Below the pieces are notes generated by a model. That model saw only the letters and a program-made list of their open reading frames with translations, was not told the origin of the DNA and did no database searches. From an uncultured Opitutales bacterium (GTDB lineage: Bacteria; Verrucomicrobiota; Verrucomicrobiia; Opitutales; Coraliomargaritaceae): DNA of 64,000 bases. The position numbers were made by a program, and so were the translations under genes. Position 1 is the stretch's first letter, and every line of letters begins with the position of its first letter. This document shows, in pieces, positions 47,924-55,908 of the stretch. Location: positions 1-64,000 of the forward strand of contig CALKBZ010000033.1 of NCBI GenBank assembly GCA_937775295.1. Reading direction: 5' to 3'.

Positions 47924-49318
47924 TTAGCGAGTGCGAGCTGAACCAAAGTCAGGATAGGCTTCTTGACCATGTTCACCGATATCGAGACCTTCAGCCTCTT
48001 CTTCAGGAGAGACACGAACGCCCATGACCACCTTCAAGATACTGAAGACCACAAAGGAGAAGATAAAAGCGAAGGCACTAACTGAAAGTGTGCCGATCAG
48101 CTGGATATCGAATCCGGCAGCATCACTAAAGAGCGCAACAGCAAGTGTGCCGAAAATACCACAGACACCGTGCACGGAGATCGCACCGACTGGATCATCA
48201 ATCTTAACCTTATCGAAGAAGATGATGGAGAAGACAACGAGGATACCAGCGATGAGGCCAGTAAGGATCGCATAAAAAGGCATAATCGAGTCAGCACCGG
48301 CAGTGATACCGACCAGACCCGCAAGGATACCATTGAGTGCCATCGAAAGATCAGGCTTCTTGAGGAATAACCAAGAAGTGAACATTGCGCCTAGGCCACC
48401 AGCCGCAGCAGCGAGTGCTGTGGTTACGAATACAAGAGAGACGAGGAATGGGTCTGCATTAAGAACCGAACCACCATTAAAACCGAACCAACCAAGGAAG
48501 AGGAGGAAGACACCGATTGTAGCGAGTGGCATACTGTGGCCGAGAATCGGACGAATTTGACCGTTAATGTACTTACCAGCACGAGGTCCAAGAACCATCA
48601 CACAAGCCAAAGCAGCGAAACCACCGAAAGCGTGCACCAGTGAAGAACCAGCGAAATCGTAGAAGCCAGCCTCTGAGAGCCAGCCGCCACCCCACTGCCA
48701 TGAGCCAGTGATCGGATATGCGAACATCACCAACAATGTTGCGAAGATCATGAAGGAAGAGAGCTTTACGCGCTCGGCAACCGCACCAGAGACGATGGTC
48801 GCAGCAGTCGCAGCAAACATGGCTTGGAAGATGAAGTCTGTATACCAGGTGTAATCAGCATATTCAGAAGTCATCAGGTCGACAGAAGCAGTCACATCGA
48901 ACCAAGAGCCCATTGCGAAAAAGCCACCAATCGACCAAGCGTCGCCAGGATACATCGCATTGAAGCCCCATAACGCATAAGTCAAAATACCCATGCAAAT
49001 AATGAATACATTCTTGAACAGAATGTTGACCGTATTTTTAGCTTGCCCGAGGCCAGACTCAACAGTTGCGAATCCGAGGTGCATAATAAACACCAGAGCA
49101 GCAGCAATTAGCAGCCAAAGGTTACTGATCGTGAAAAAGGCAGCACCGGGTGTTTCCATAAATGCGGCATAACCGTCTTCAAAGGAAATTGCATCGGCAA
49201 CAGCTTCAACTACTTCAGCAGTTTCAATAACAGGGAGTTCCTGCGCGCCGAGACTCCCGGCAAACAAGAACGCCGAGCTGCCGAGCAGCAAAGCGAGAAG
49301 GGTTTTTTTAATCTTCAT
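47924..49318 (-). CDS. amtB: ammonium transporter Amt, variant pore
   Basis: Ammonium transporter of 464 residues from the ATG at 49318, with a signal peptide (about 26 residues, ending SLGAQ). Wording (FATVESGLGQAKNTVNILFKN) is the AMT1-like type, different from its neighbour. In the pore, the sequence FAYPITGSWQWGGGWL aligns with AmtB YIPVAHMVWGGGLL of Escherichia coli so that the first twin histidine is a serine (S206). The second histidine remains in SVHGVCGIFGT. The longer frame to 49384 is rejected because the signal peptide begins at 49318. A sigma-54 promoter lies about 110 bp upstream. Confidence 0.93.
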   Translation of the reverse strand: MKIKKTLLALLLGSSAFLFAGSLGAQELPVIETAEVVEAVADAISFEDGYAAFMETPGAAFFTISNLWLLIAAALVFIMHLGFATVESGLGQAKNTVNILFKNVFIICMGILTYALWGFNAMYPGDAWSIGGFFAMGSWFDVTASVDLMTSEYADYTWYTDFIFQAMFAATAATIVSGAVAERVKLSSFMIFATLLVMFAYPITGSWQWGGGWLSEAGFYDFAGSSLVHAFGGFAALACVMVLGPRAGKYINGQIRPILGHSMPLATIGVFLLFLGWFGFNGGSVLNADPFLVSLVFVTTALAAAAGGLGAMFTSWLFLKKPDLSMALNGILAGLVGITAGADSIMPFYAILTGLIAGILVVFSIIFFDKVKIDDPVGAISVHGVCGIFGTLAVALFSDAAGFDIQLIGTLSVSAFAFIFSFVVFSILKVVMGVRVSPEEEAEGLDIGEHGQEAYPDFGSARTR

Positions 49319-49428
49319 GAATCTATTTGGTTTAGTTGGTTTTTGGTTTTGTAGGAATTGAGTCAAATCAAGCCCCCCAAACAAGGGGGCCGACTAAGCT
49401 CGTTACTAAGAACGAACACCGCTCCATT

Positions 49429-49446
49429 AAGCAGGCGGCATGCCAA
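49429..49446 (-). promoter_or_regulatory. sigma-54 promoter upstream of amtB
   Basis: On the minus strand TTGGCATGCCGCCTGCTT matches the sigma-54 -24/-12 consensus TGGCACG-N4-TTGC. The invariant GG (49443-49444) and GC (49431-49432) are exactly 10 nt apart; two other positions deviate. Transcription would start about 100 bp before the amtB ATG, consistent with nitrogen-limitation control. Confidence 0.75.
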
Positions 49447-49612
49447 TTCAACAAAAGGCCCAATAAAATGCGTAAAGCATCGCTCTCTTGCCCTTGCGCC
49501 GCAGCGCAGAAAACCCACTGCTCTTACTTAAGTTTATTTCTGCGCTAAGCACATAGATATTCAGACCTAAGGCGCCCCGCAACGAGCATGGCCATGCTTT
49601 CGATCAAAGCGA

Positions 49613-50041
49613 CTAGCGTGCCGCTGGTACTACTGCGCGCTTGCTGCAGAAGACAGTTACGATGTCTTTTAAGATCAGATAAAAGCACGGCAGCAGCACA
49701 ATGATGGTCGCAAATAAGATCCCGAAGCCGAGCGATATCGCCATCGGGATCATGCAGCGCGCTTGGCGTAATATCTCCAGAATCCGCCGAGCATGGCCGC
49801 CGAAAGTCGTTAAGGTGGTCAGCAAGATTGCACAGAAACGTGCGATACTGACTTACTAAATCGCAATCTCAGGCGACGCACCCTCATCGCGCTGACGGCG
49901 ATTTACGAAGTCGATCAGCAACAAGGAATCATTCACTACCACAACCACCACCACTGATGTTGCAAAAAAAATGATGACTGCGTTCGAGACCGCACCACGA
50001 CTAATAGTATCCTGAATACGCTTGGAAAAGTCCTGATTCAA
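49613..50041 (-). pseudogene. fragment of an RND-family efflux transporter
   Basis: Two frames joined across stops encode the C-terminal membrane part of an RND (AcrB/CzcA-type) pump: VVVNDSLLLIDFVNRRQRDEGAS, then [16 protein letters not shown] and [21 protein letters not shown]. The parts are in the correct order, but stops and a frame change separate them and the rest of the 1000-residue protein is missing. It lies just beyond the amtB sigma-54 promoter. Confidence 0.8.
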
Positions 50042-50492
50042 GGCTTAGAGTACTTGGTACAACACCTTCAATTGCTGCAGCTTTCAGTCTGGCTCGCCGC
50101 CCTGCAATTGCACAAAATGCTACTTCGTCAAATACGAGCCCACCGTTCGGCGCAGGGTCTCCCGTGTCGAACAAGATAGTCAAGATGGATCGATGCTTAC
50201 AAAGTATGCGCTGAATTACATTCCCATTTATACTGATAAAAATGTGCGCACCGAAGATCGGTCCTATCGATGCAATATCGAACAGATTGGCTGCTTTATT
50301 TTTTGAAAAATCCAAGACTAATTAATACCAGTTAAAAAGACATCAACTACTTGATCAGAGGAATGATTAGACAGGCATACTGAAACAGAAATAAAGCTTA
50401 TCTACATCTAGAAATAGACAACTTGCGACCGACCTACACGTACAGAGCTATATAATGCTTTTATAGTGAGTTAATAAATTAATATATCCTAG
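50042..50492. other. intergenic region with no recognisable gene
   Basis: About 450 bp between the RND fragment and the GspE-like ATPase. Frames here are short or interrupted. The 3' part (50330-50490) is A/T rich. Possibly further decayed DNA of the same insertion. Confidence 0.35.
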
Positions 50493-51644
50493 CTATACGA
50501 TGGTAGTCACACGAATAACTTCGGAGAGTGGCACTGTACCAGCAAGGGCCTTTGCTAGACCATCGTCACCCAAACTCGCAATCGAACAATCAGCCATCTT
50601 CGCCAGCAACTCATCCTCAACCATTCCCTTTCGTATGATTGGCCTAAAACGATCATTCAAAGGCAGGAACTCAAATAAACCAATCCGCCCTCTGATGCCA
50701 CGATTTGCACAATATTTGCATCCGACCGGGACATAAGCAGTGGTGCCTTTTAATGAGCGATCACCTAGAATAAGAGCTTGCTCTTCAGTCACAGAATATG
50801 GCCTCGCACATTTAGGACAAAGTTCACGTACCAGACGCTGGGCAATTGAAAGGCGCAGAATTGCACTTAGTAGGTAGGGCTCCAGTCCCATGTTAAGCAG
50901 GCGCGTGACCCTACTCGCAGCTGTATTGGTGCGCAAGGCAGTTAGAGCAAGGCGCCCATTCATCGCTGCAGTCACCGCGATTTCAGCCGTCTTTCGATCG
51001 CGAATCTCACCAACCATCACAATATCAGGATCATGTCTTAAGACACTGCGTAATGCCTTGGCAAAGCTGGCTTTTCCTTCGTCAACCTGCACTTGATTGA
51101 TTCCGGCAAGGTCATATCCCACAGGATCCTCAATTGTAATGGTCGTACGAGTGAGTCCCCGATTGATTTCTCTAAGGGCTGCGTAAAAAGTAGTACTTTT
51201 ACCACTACTCGTAGGCCCAGTCACAAGAATCATACCATGAGGCTGAGCAATACTCTTACGAAACATCTGCATGTGCTCGGTTGACGTCCCCAATTTCTCC
51301 AAGGCCAGACTTTCAGCTCGAAATCCAAGTAAACGCATAGTCATTTTTTCTCCAGGTTTGGTCGGGATCGATGCAACACGTATATCCACAAAAACACCCG
51401 TGCCTTGAAATCGATGAACCATGCTACCATCTTGAGGCGCCCGCTTTTCGACGATATCCAAGTTAGCCAGAACTTTTAAACGACCGAGCAAAGATCCGTG
51501 TTGAGCAATCGGCAATGAATTAAAAAGTTCAATGTCACCGGCGACTCGCAAGCGGATTTCAAACTTATCTTTATCCGGATCAATGTGAACATCGGAGGCC
51601 CGGCTGAGGTTAGCCGCGTCGAGAATTCTATTCCCAAGGCTCAA
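50493..51644 (-). CDS. GspE/PilB-type secretion ATPase, C-terminal part of a split gene
   Basis: A 383-residue ATPase portion with Walker A TGPTSSGKSTTFYA, Asp box TITIEDPVGYD and Walker B IVMVGEIRDRKTAEIAV. The His box, normally LSTLHTNDA, reads LTALRTNTA, so histidine is replaced by arginine. The four-cysteine zinc element (CPKC...CKYC) is intact. Start is a TTG at 51644, and the preceding 88-codon frame appears to hold the N-terminal domain, overlapping by 17 bp; together they look like a frameshifted gene. Such ATPases drive type II secretion or type IV pili. No partner pilin or secretion gene lies nearby. Confidence 0.8.
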   Translation of the reverse strand: MSLGNRILDAANLSRASDVHIDPDKDKFEIRLRVAGDIELFNSLPIAQHGSLLGRLKVLANLDIVEKRAPQDGSMVHRFQGTGVFVDIRVASIPTKPGEKMTMRLLGFRAESLALEKLGTSTEHMQMFRKSIAQPHGMILVTGPTSSGKSTTFYAALREINRGLTRTTITIEDPVGYDLAGINQVQVDEGKASFAKALRSVLRHDPDIVMVGEIRDRKTAEIAVTAAMNGRLALTALRTNTAASRVTRLLNMGLEPYLLSAILRLSIAQRLVRELCPKCARPYSVTEEQALILGDRSLKGTTAYVPVGCKYCANRGIRGRIGLFEFLPLNDRFRPIIRKGMVEDELLAKMADCSIASLGDDGLAKALAGTVPLSEVIRVTTIV

Positions 51645-51894
51645 TCATCTCATCCGCAATGCCATCAGCGACTTCGAGCCGCTGAGCAGATGCCATTAGG
51701 ACCTGACTGCGGTTCCCATAAATATCCTCAATTGCCTTCGATAGCGATTCTGCATCGGCAAGCTCCATCTGTACCGGCTTGCCAAAGTTTTTCTCCATAT
51801 TTCGGACTACCGTAAAGTTATTCGAAACACTGGTGGCAACTAATACCTTTCCATCAATTTCAGTCAAAAGAAGAAGTTGTTTGCGATGTGCCAT
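51628..51894 (-). CDS. N-terminal piece of the split GspE-type ATPase
   Basis: An 88-residue frame whose sequence LLLTEIDGKVLVATSVSNNF and KPVQMELADAESLSKAIEDIYG fits the end of the MshEN-type N-terminal domain of GspE/PilB. It stops (TAG) at 51628 as the ATPase frame begins at 51644. A one-base frameshift at the overlap would join them. It is also shorter than the usual N-terminal domain, so the original start may be lost. Confidence 0.6.
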   Translation of the reverse strand: MAHRKQLLLLTEIDGKVLVATSVSNNFTVVRNMEKNFGKPVQMELADAESLSKAIEDIYGNRSQVLMASAQRLEVADGIADEMIEPWE

Positions 51895-51979
51895 TTGGGG
51901 GGGTAATCCGCAAAGCCCAAAATGGATCTACAATTACATTTGACAAATTCATTGGAATTTCAGCGCACATAAATTTACT

Positions 51980-52714
51980 TCAGCTTGAAGCATTACCTTT
52001 TTTAACGGTTTTTAATTCAGGCCCAAATCGGGCAAGACGATCGACAATTTCGTCGCCCGCCTGATAGATCACAGACATTCCAACCGGGGCCATTTCACTT
52101 GCAGCAATCATCGCTCGTCCAAATTGGCGCATAACATAAAGATGCCGTCCAATATATAAAACCATTAAGCATAAAAACATAGCGAGCGGAATGACGCGCC
52201 AAAATAAAGTGCCCAGCACGAGCGACTCAAAAATGGATACCAGCGCAAACAAAACAGCAGGTAGAACAACGGCGTACGCTTCCCAATGTCGATGGAAAAT
52301 TCCACCCCAAAATCTTAAAAAGCGACTCGATGCGCATTGATAGGCAATCACCTCCTCATACTTAATGCTATTGCAACCAGACCGCCCCGCATGGCATAGT
52401 TCATGCGTAAGTAAGTCCTTGCGATGATACCAAAGCCATTTCTCCCTATCTTTGAAAGAGACCTTCAAAACGACTGCGGACCTGTCTCCCTCCTGTAAAA
52501 AACACGCGCCCCCAAATAAACCTAGACCGGATTCGACAAAATAGACCGGAACGATGGGGGGCCTAATTCCATAGACAGCTAACATGTGTTCAGAGGCTTC
52601 GTTAATATACTTTGAAGGTACGCATGCATCGCTGCCGAAATCAAAGCCCATTGCTTGGAGCCAAGCATACGAATCTGTTGCCTCGAGCTGTTTCTGTTGA
52701 GATGCACTACTCAT
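51980..52714 (-). CDS. membrane-bound HExxH metallopeptidase-like protein
   Basis: A protein with the zinc motif HELCH (numbered from the GTG at 52741: H113, E114, H117), and a glutamate 12-13 residues later (KYEEVIAYQ) as likely third ligand, typical of gluzincin peptidases. Two membrane helices follow (about 157-175 and 184-199). I take the ATG at 52714; a GTG at 52741 is in frame and follows the TGA of the upstream frameshifted gene directly. I do not recognise a named family. It lies 85 bp upstream of the split GspE gene on the same strand, suggesting association with an export or pilus system. Confidence 0.65.
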   Translation of the reverse strand: MSSASQQKQLEATDSYAWLQAMGFDFGSDACVPSKYINEASEHMLAVYGIRPPIVPVYFVESGLGLFGGACFLQEGDRSAVVLKVSFKDREKWLWYHRKDLLTHELCHAGRSGCNSIKYEEVIAYQCASSRFLRFWGGIFHRHWEAYAVVLPAVLFALVSIFESLVLGTLFWRVIPLAMFLCLMVLYIGRHLYVMRQFGRAMIAASEMAPVGMSVIYQAGDEIVDRLARFGPELKTVKKGNASS

Positions 52715-52741
52715 TGTGATTTGATCTTCTACGAATTCCAC

Positions 52742-53067
52742 TCAAGGATTCAATGCCTCCCGTGTTGCGGCGCCTTGTTCACACTGCCACACACAACGTC
52801 CCCAAACAGCATTTTTCTCTTCAATCGAACCGTGCCCATTTGAGTGATAATGATGATCCGAAAGCTCCACTACCAGATCTCTAGTACGCTGGTCAGCCAC
52901 CGTGGAGTCATCTATGATATACGGCGAATCAATCGAATAAGTTCCGTTTTACGCAACACCTCGCTATTTTGACAAAAGAGCTGCCCCAGTGGCGGAATAT
53001 CTTCGAATAAGGGTACTTTCTGCTGAGAAACCGATCGCTCAGACCGAATTCTTGTGTTTTGTATTTA
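52742..53067 (-). pseudogene. frameshifted gene of unknown family
   Basis: Two overlapping frames on the minus strand read as one protein: LFEDIPPLGQLFCQNSEVLR and RKTELIRLI, then in another frame DSPYIIDDSTVADQRTRDLV and HYHSNGHGSIEEKNAVWGRC, ending at a TGA (52742-52744). The next frame, that of the metallopeptidase, continues in the same phase directly after this stop. No start codon is seen at the head. It is probably a decayed gene; the family is unknown. Confidence 0.4.
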
Positions 53068-53479
53068 TATGATTTTATTTTTATCCATTAGGACTTAATC
53101 GACATATTAATAAGAGTTTTATATGCCAACATCGGATCTGCCCTTTTTGAATTACAAGTAAAATACGGGCAAACCGTTGTGTACTAATGAACTAACACTT
53201 TAACACACCGAGGCGTGTTAAAACCACCCCAAGACGGAGCAAAAAAACCCATCCTCACGAATTCGATTACTTTTCGCAGTTGGTATGATTGGTAACACGC
53301 CCAAATTATTTCGCTCCGCTCAAAATATCAGTTTTAGCTGATTCACTATAGCGAAACAAAAACCTCCGAGCGTTATTAACGCTTCAGCGTGGCACTGTGA
53401 TCATAGCATGCAAAGTGTATAGTAAACCCGAAATAATGGACAAGTGGTTTAGTTGAATCGATGATAAGAAAATCGACCA
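53068..53479. other. non-coding accessory stretch with a hairpin
   Basis: No gene recognised. A perfect 8-bp inverted repeat (TTTAACAC at 53199-53206, GTGTTAAA at 53215-53222, 8-nt loop) has no T tract. A palindromic AGCGTTATTAACGCT occurs about 53374-53388. The rest appears as degraded intergenic DNA before the IS3 remnant. Confidence 0.4.
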
Positions 53480-53790
53480 ATGAAACGAAAACGAAGAACC
53501 TGGAAGATATCGCTGCGATCGGAACACTCTAGAGATAAAACCAAGATCGTCCTAGCGGCGATGAAGGGCGAAAAGACGATCAATGAGATCGCTCAGCTCG
53601 ATGAATTCCACCCCAAATAGGTGCGCGCACGGAAGGGCGAGATGATCCCGCATGCTTCCTCCGCTTTGATCGTGGGAAGCTCATCAATGATCAAGCCGAG
53701 CAGAGTGCTCGCTTGACGGCAGCAGAAGTTTATTTTGCCGTAAAACAAGATAATGACGTTGCCTATCTCGCACTGCCGCCAACAATGTGA
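53480..53790 (+). pseudogene. remnant of an IS3-family OrfA transposase
   Basis: From ATG 53480 the frame reads MKRKRRTWKISLRSEHSRDK and KIVLAAMKGEKTINEIAQLD, followed by a stop where OrfA has the glutamine of HPxQV. This is the N-terminal helix-turn-helix of IS3-family OrfA (usual form: ALEAIKGEKTINEIAQEYEVHP). After the stop VRARKGEMI keeps the frame. A second frame (KLINDQAEQSARLTAAEVYF) runs to a TGA at 53788. No OrfB or inverted repeats remain. Confidence 0.75.
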
Positions 53791-54119
53791 TATGCTTTGC
53801 AGTGAAGAATGTGTGTTCAGACAAAGACCACATACTTACCGAGGTTTTCTACCTGAACCGGTGGACAGCATACGAACAAGCTTTAAGTAAATCGCTAGTT
53901 TTCAGTTCTGGCATCTTTCAATCGACACCATCTAATCTACCTAAACACTCTGCCTTGCGTCTCTTCAGATGCAGCTACGGAATGACTTTGAAATATCACA
54001 AACATATTGCACACGCCGCCAGCCCGAGGTTGAGTCTCATCAGGGTCCAGACTACATCTCGACACACAGCTATTTTTGCTTGAGCCCGTGATACCGCACA
54101 ACACAAACAATACACTTCA
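53791..54119. other. region upstream of the AraC gene; no gene supported
   Basis: About 330 bp of sequence with a 98-codon frame that has no recognisable features. The AraC promoter probably lies in the final 100 bp. The stretch is probably degraded or regulatory DNA. Confidence 0.35.
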
Positions 54120-55094
54120 TTGAAGCGCACGAATACAGGCATTGCACTCCAAGGTAACCAGGCCGGCCCAACAATCTCCTGCCCTTTCCAGCCTGCACAA
54201 ATACTCAGCTGGAACGACTCACACAGTGAGTTTTCTGGCAGACTGGTATCAATCAAAGATGGCCTTGATTATCTCCGCCTGCAACTCCGCATTGATAGTC
54301 CACTATCGCTCAATATCGACTTTACGGAGCAGCGCTTAGTCCTCGGATACGTGAACTCAGGCTGGGCGAAAGCAGAGGCAATCGACGGCAACGTCGAAAA
54401 ACTCGAACCAGGGCAATGGTTTCGCTTTTCTAATTCTGCATTGTGCCTTGACCGCACCAGCACAGAAACTGCCCAAATTGATTTGATTCTTTGCTCACAG
54501 GAACTCACTCGCTTGCTTCTGGATATTGGTACAGATACCGAGCGCGTAGCAGACTTCGAACAGTTCGCCAATGGAGCCGTCGCAGTTCCTTTCAACAGCG
54601 GACAAATGAACAGCAACGCATTTGAAGCCTCAAAAAAAATTGTAAACGCATCGATCGATGGACTACGCCACCGCTTACAACTCGAATCGAATGTACTGTC
54701 ATGGATCGCCGAAGTCCTAAGCCAATCAGAAAACAAAAATCTAGCTGACCGTACTCTAAATGCCAATGACCGCGATGCGATCAATCGGATTATCGAAGAG
54801 ATCCGAAATGACCCAGGACGTGAACATTCCATTGATGACTTTTGTAAGCTCGGCAACCTGAACGAGCATAAATTAAAATTGGCATTCAAAAGCATCCTCG
54901 GCAAAACCGCGTTTACTTTTTTACGTGAAGTTCGAATGGATCATGCCGCCGAATTATTGAAAAATGATCGTCATAGCGTGATTCAGGTCGCAAACGAGGT
55001 GGGATACTCAAACGCCAGCCATTTCGCCAGAGCCTTCAAAACCCGACATGGCTTGCTACCAAAAGCGTACCAATGCCTGCAAAGGCTATCATAA
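54120..55094 (+). CDS. AraC-family transcriptional regulator
   Basis: A 324-residue regulator. The C-terminal 100 residues contain two helix-turn-helix motifs: HSIDDFCKLGNLNEHKLKLAFK and the second VIQVANEVGYSNASHFARAF with the AraC signature end FKTRHGLLPKAY. The N-terminal part is likely the effector-sensing domain. AraC proteins of this general type (PchR-like) commonly control iron-siderophore uptake, and this one converges on an iron ABC-transporter operon. The ligand cannot be read. Confidence 0.9.
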   Translation: MKRTNTGIALQGNQAGPTISCPFQPAQILSWNDSHSEFSGRLVSIKDGLDYLRLQLRIDSPLSLNIDFTEQRLVLGYVNSGWAKAEAIDGNVEKLEPGQWFRFSNSALCLDRTSTETAQIDLILCSQELTRLLLDIGTDTERVADFEQFANGAVAVPFNSGQMNSNAFEASKKIVNASIDGLRHRLQLESNVLSWIAEVLSQSENKNLADRTLNANDRDAINRIIEEIRNDPGREHSIDDFCKLGNLNEHKLKLAFKSILGKTAFTFLREVRMDHAAELLKNDRHSVIQVANEVGYSNASHFARAFKTRHGLLPKAYQCLQRLS

Positions 55095-55101
55095 GCGCAG
55101 C

Positions 55102-55138
55102 AACCGGTCAAAATACCGCGAGCGGCACCGGTTTATTT
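55102..55138. terminator. possible bidirectional terminator between araC and fbpC
   Basis: AACCGGT (55102-55108) pairs with ACCGGTT (55127-55133) around an 18-nt loop that itself contains CCGCGAGCGG. A short T-rich stretch (TTTATTTAAAT) follows. Weak, but in the right place between two convergent genes. Confidence 0.45.
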
Positions 55139-55188
55139 AAATCAGCACTCGGTCGATTCAATTAAACAACATCCGACATGCGCATCGG

Positions 55189-55908
55189 TTAACGGCCTCG
55201 TATCAGCAAACTGCAATACATGTCACAGGGATGATCGACCACGTCCTTTACAAGTCCTAACTGCACCAGTACCCCTTTGCGCATAATTGCTATACGATCA
55301 GCAAAATGACGCGCATCGGCAGGATCATGTGTGACTAAAACACCGGTGATTTTTTTCTGCTGCAGGACCGCACGTACCTGTTCACGCAAATCCGCAGTGA
55401 GCGCTACGTCTAGGTTACTATAAGGCTCATCAAGTAAAATCATATCGGGCTTGGCAGCCAATGCACGAGCCAGTGCGACACGCTGTCGTTCGCCGCCAGA
55501 TAACTCATGCGGGTAACGTCCCGACTTCCCGTCCAGTTGCACCAATTTAAGATACTCTACAGTGCGATCCTGGAGTTCACCTTTGGGCACCTGCCCCATC
55601 GCATACCCTAGGTTCTGAGCTACCGACATATGCGGGAAGAGTGCACCTCCTTGAAATACGAGCCCGATTCGGCGTTCTTCTGGAACCACCCAAGCTTTGT
55701 CGCTAGACAAACATCCACGATTCGTACGAATCAAGCCACGATCCGGGATTTCTAAGCCTGCGATCATGCGTAGCAAAGTGGTCTTTCCGCTGCCACTTTC
55801 ACCAACTAAGGATAAAAGTTCCCCAGCAGCCACACGAAAAGAAACATCATGCACCGCAGGTACGTTGTTCCCTGAAAAAGATTTTGAAATATTTTGTACT
55901 TCTAACAT
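55189..55908 (-). CDS. fbpC: iron(III) ABC transporter ATP-binding protein
   Basis: ABC ATPase of 239 residues. Walker A is GESGSGKT (36-43), the Q loop is VFQGGALFPHM (Q86), the signature LSGGE is at 136-140 and Walker B is MILLDEP (157-163). It lacks the long C-terminal regulatory domain of sugar-type ATPases. It overlaps the permease gene by 7 bp. The operon order substrate-binding, permease, ATPase matches FbpABC/SfuABC. Confidence 0.92.
   Translation of the reverse strand: MLEVQNISKSFSGNNVPAVHDVSFRVAAGELLSLVGESGSGKTTLLRMIAGLEIPDRGLIRTNRGCLSSDKAWVVPEERRIGLVFQGGALFPHMSVAQNLGYAMGQVPKGELQDRTVEYLKLVQLDGKSGRYPHELSGGERQRVALARALAAKPDMILLDEPYSNLDVALTADLREQVRAVLQQKKITGVLVTHDPADARHFADRIAIMRKGVLVQLGLVKDVVDHPCDMYCSLLIRGR

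Noticed and set aside
53787-54083. A 98-codon ORF upstream of the AraC gene
   Set aside because: No motifs, poor codon usage, and it follows the decayed OrfA region; more likely chance.
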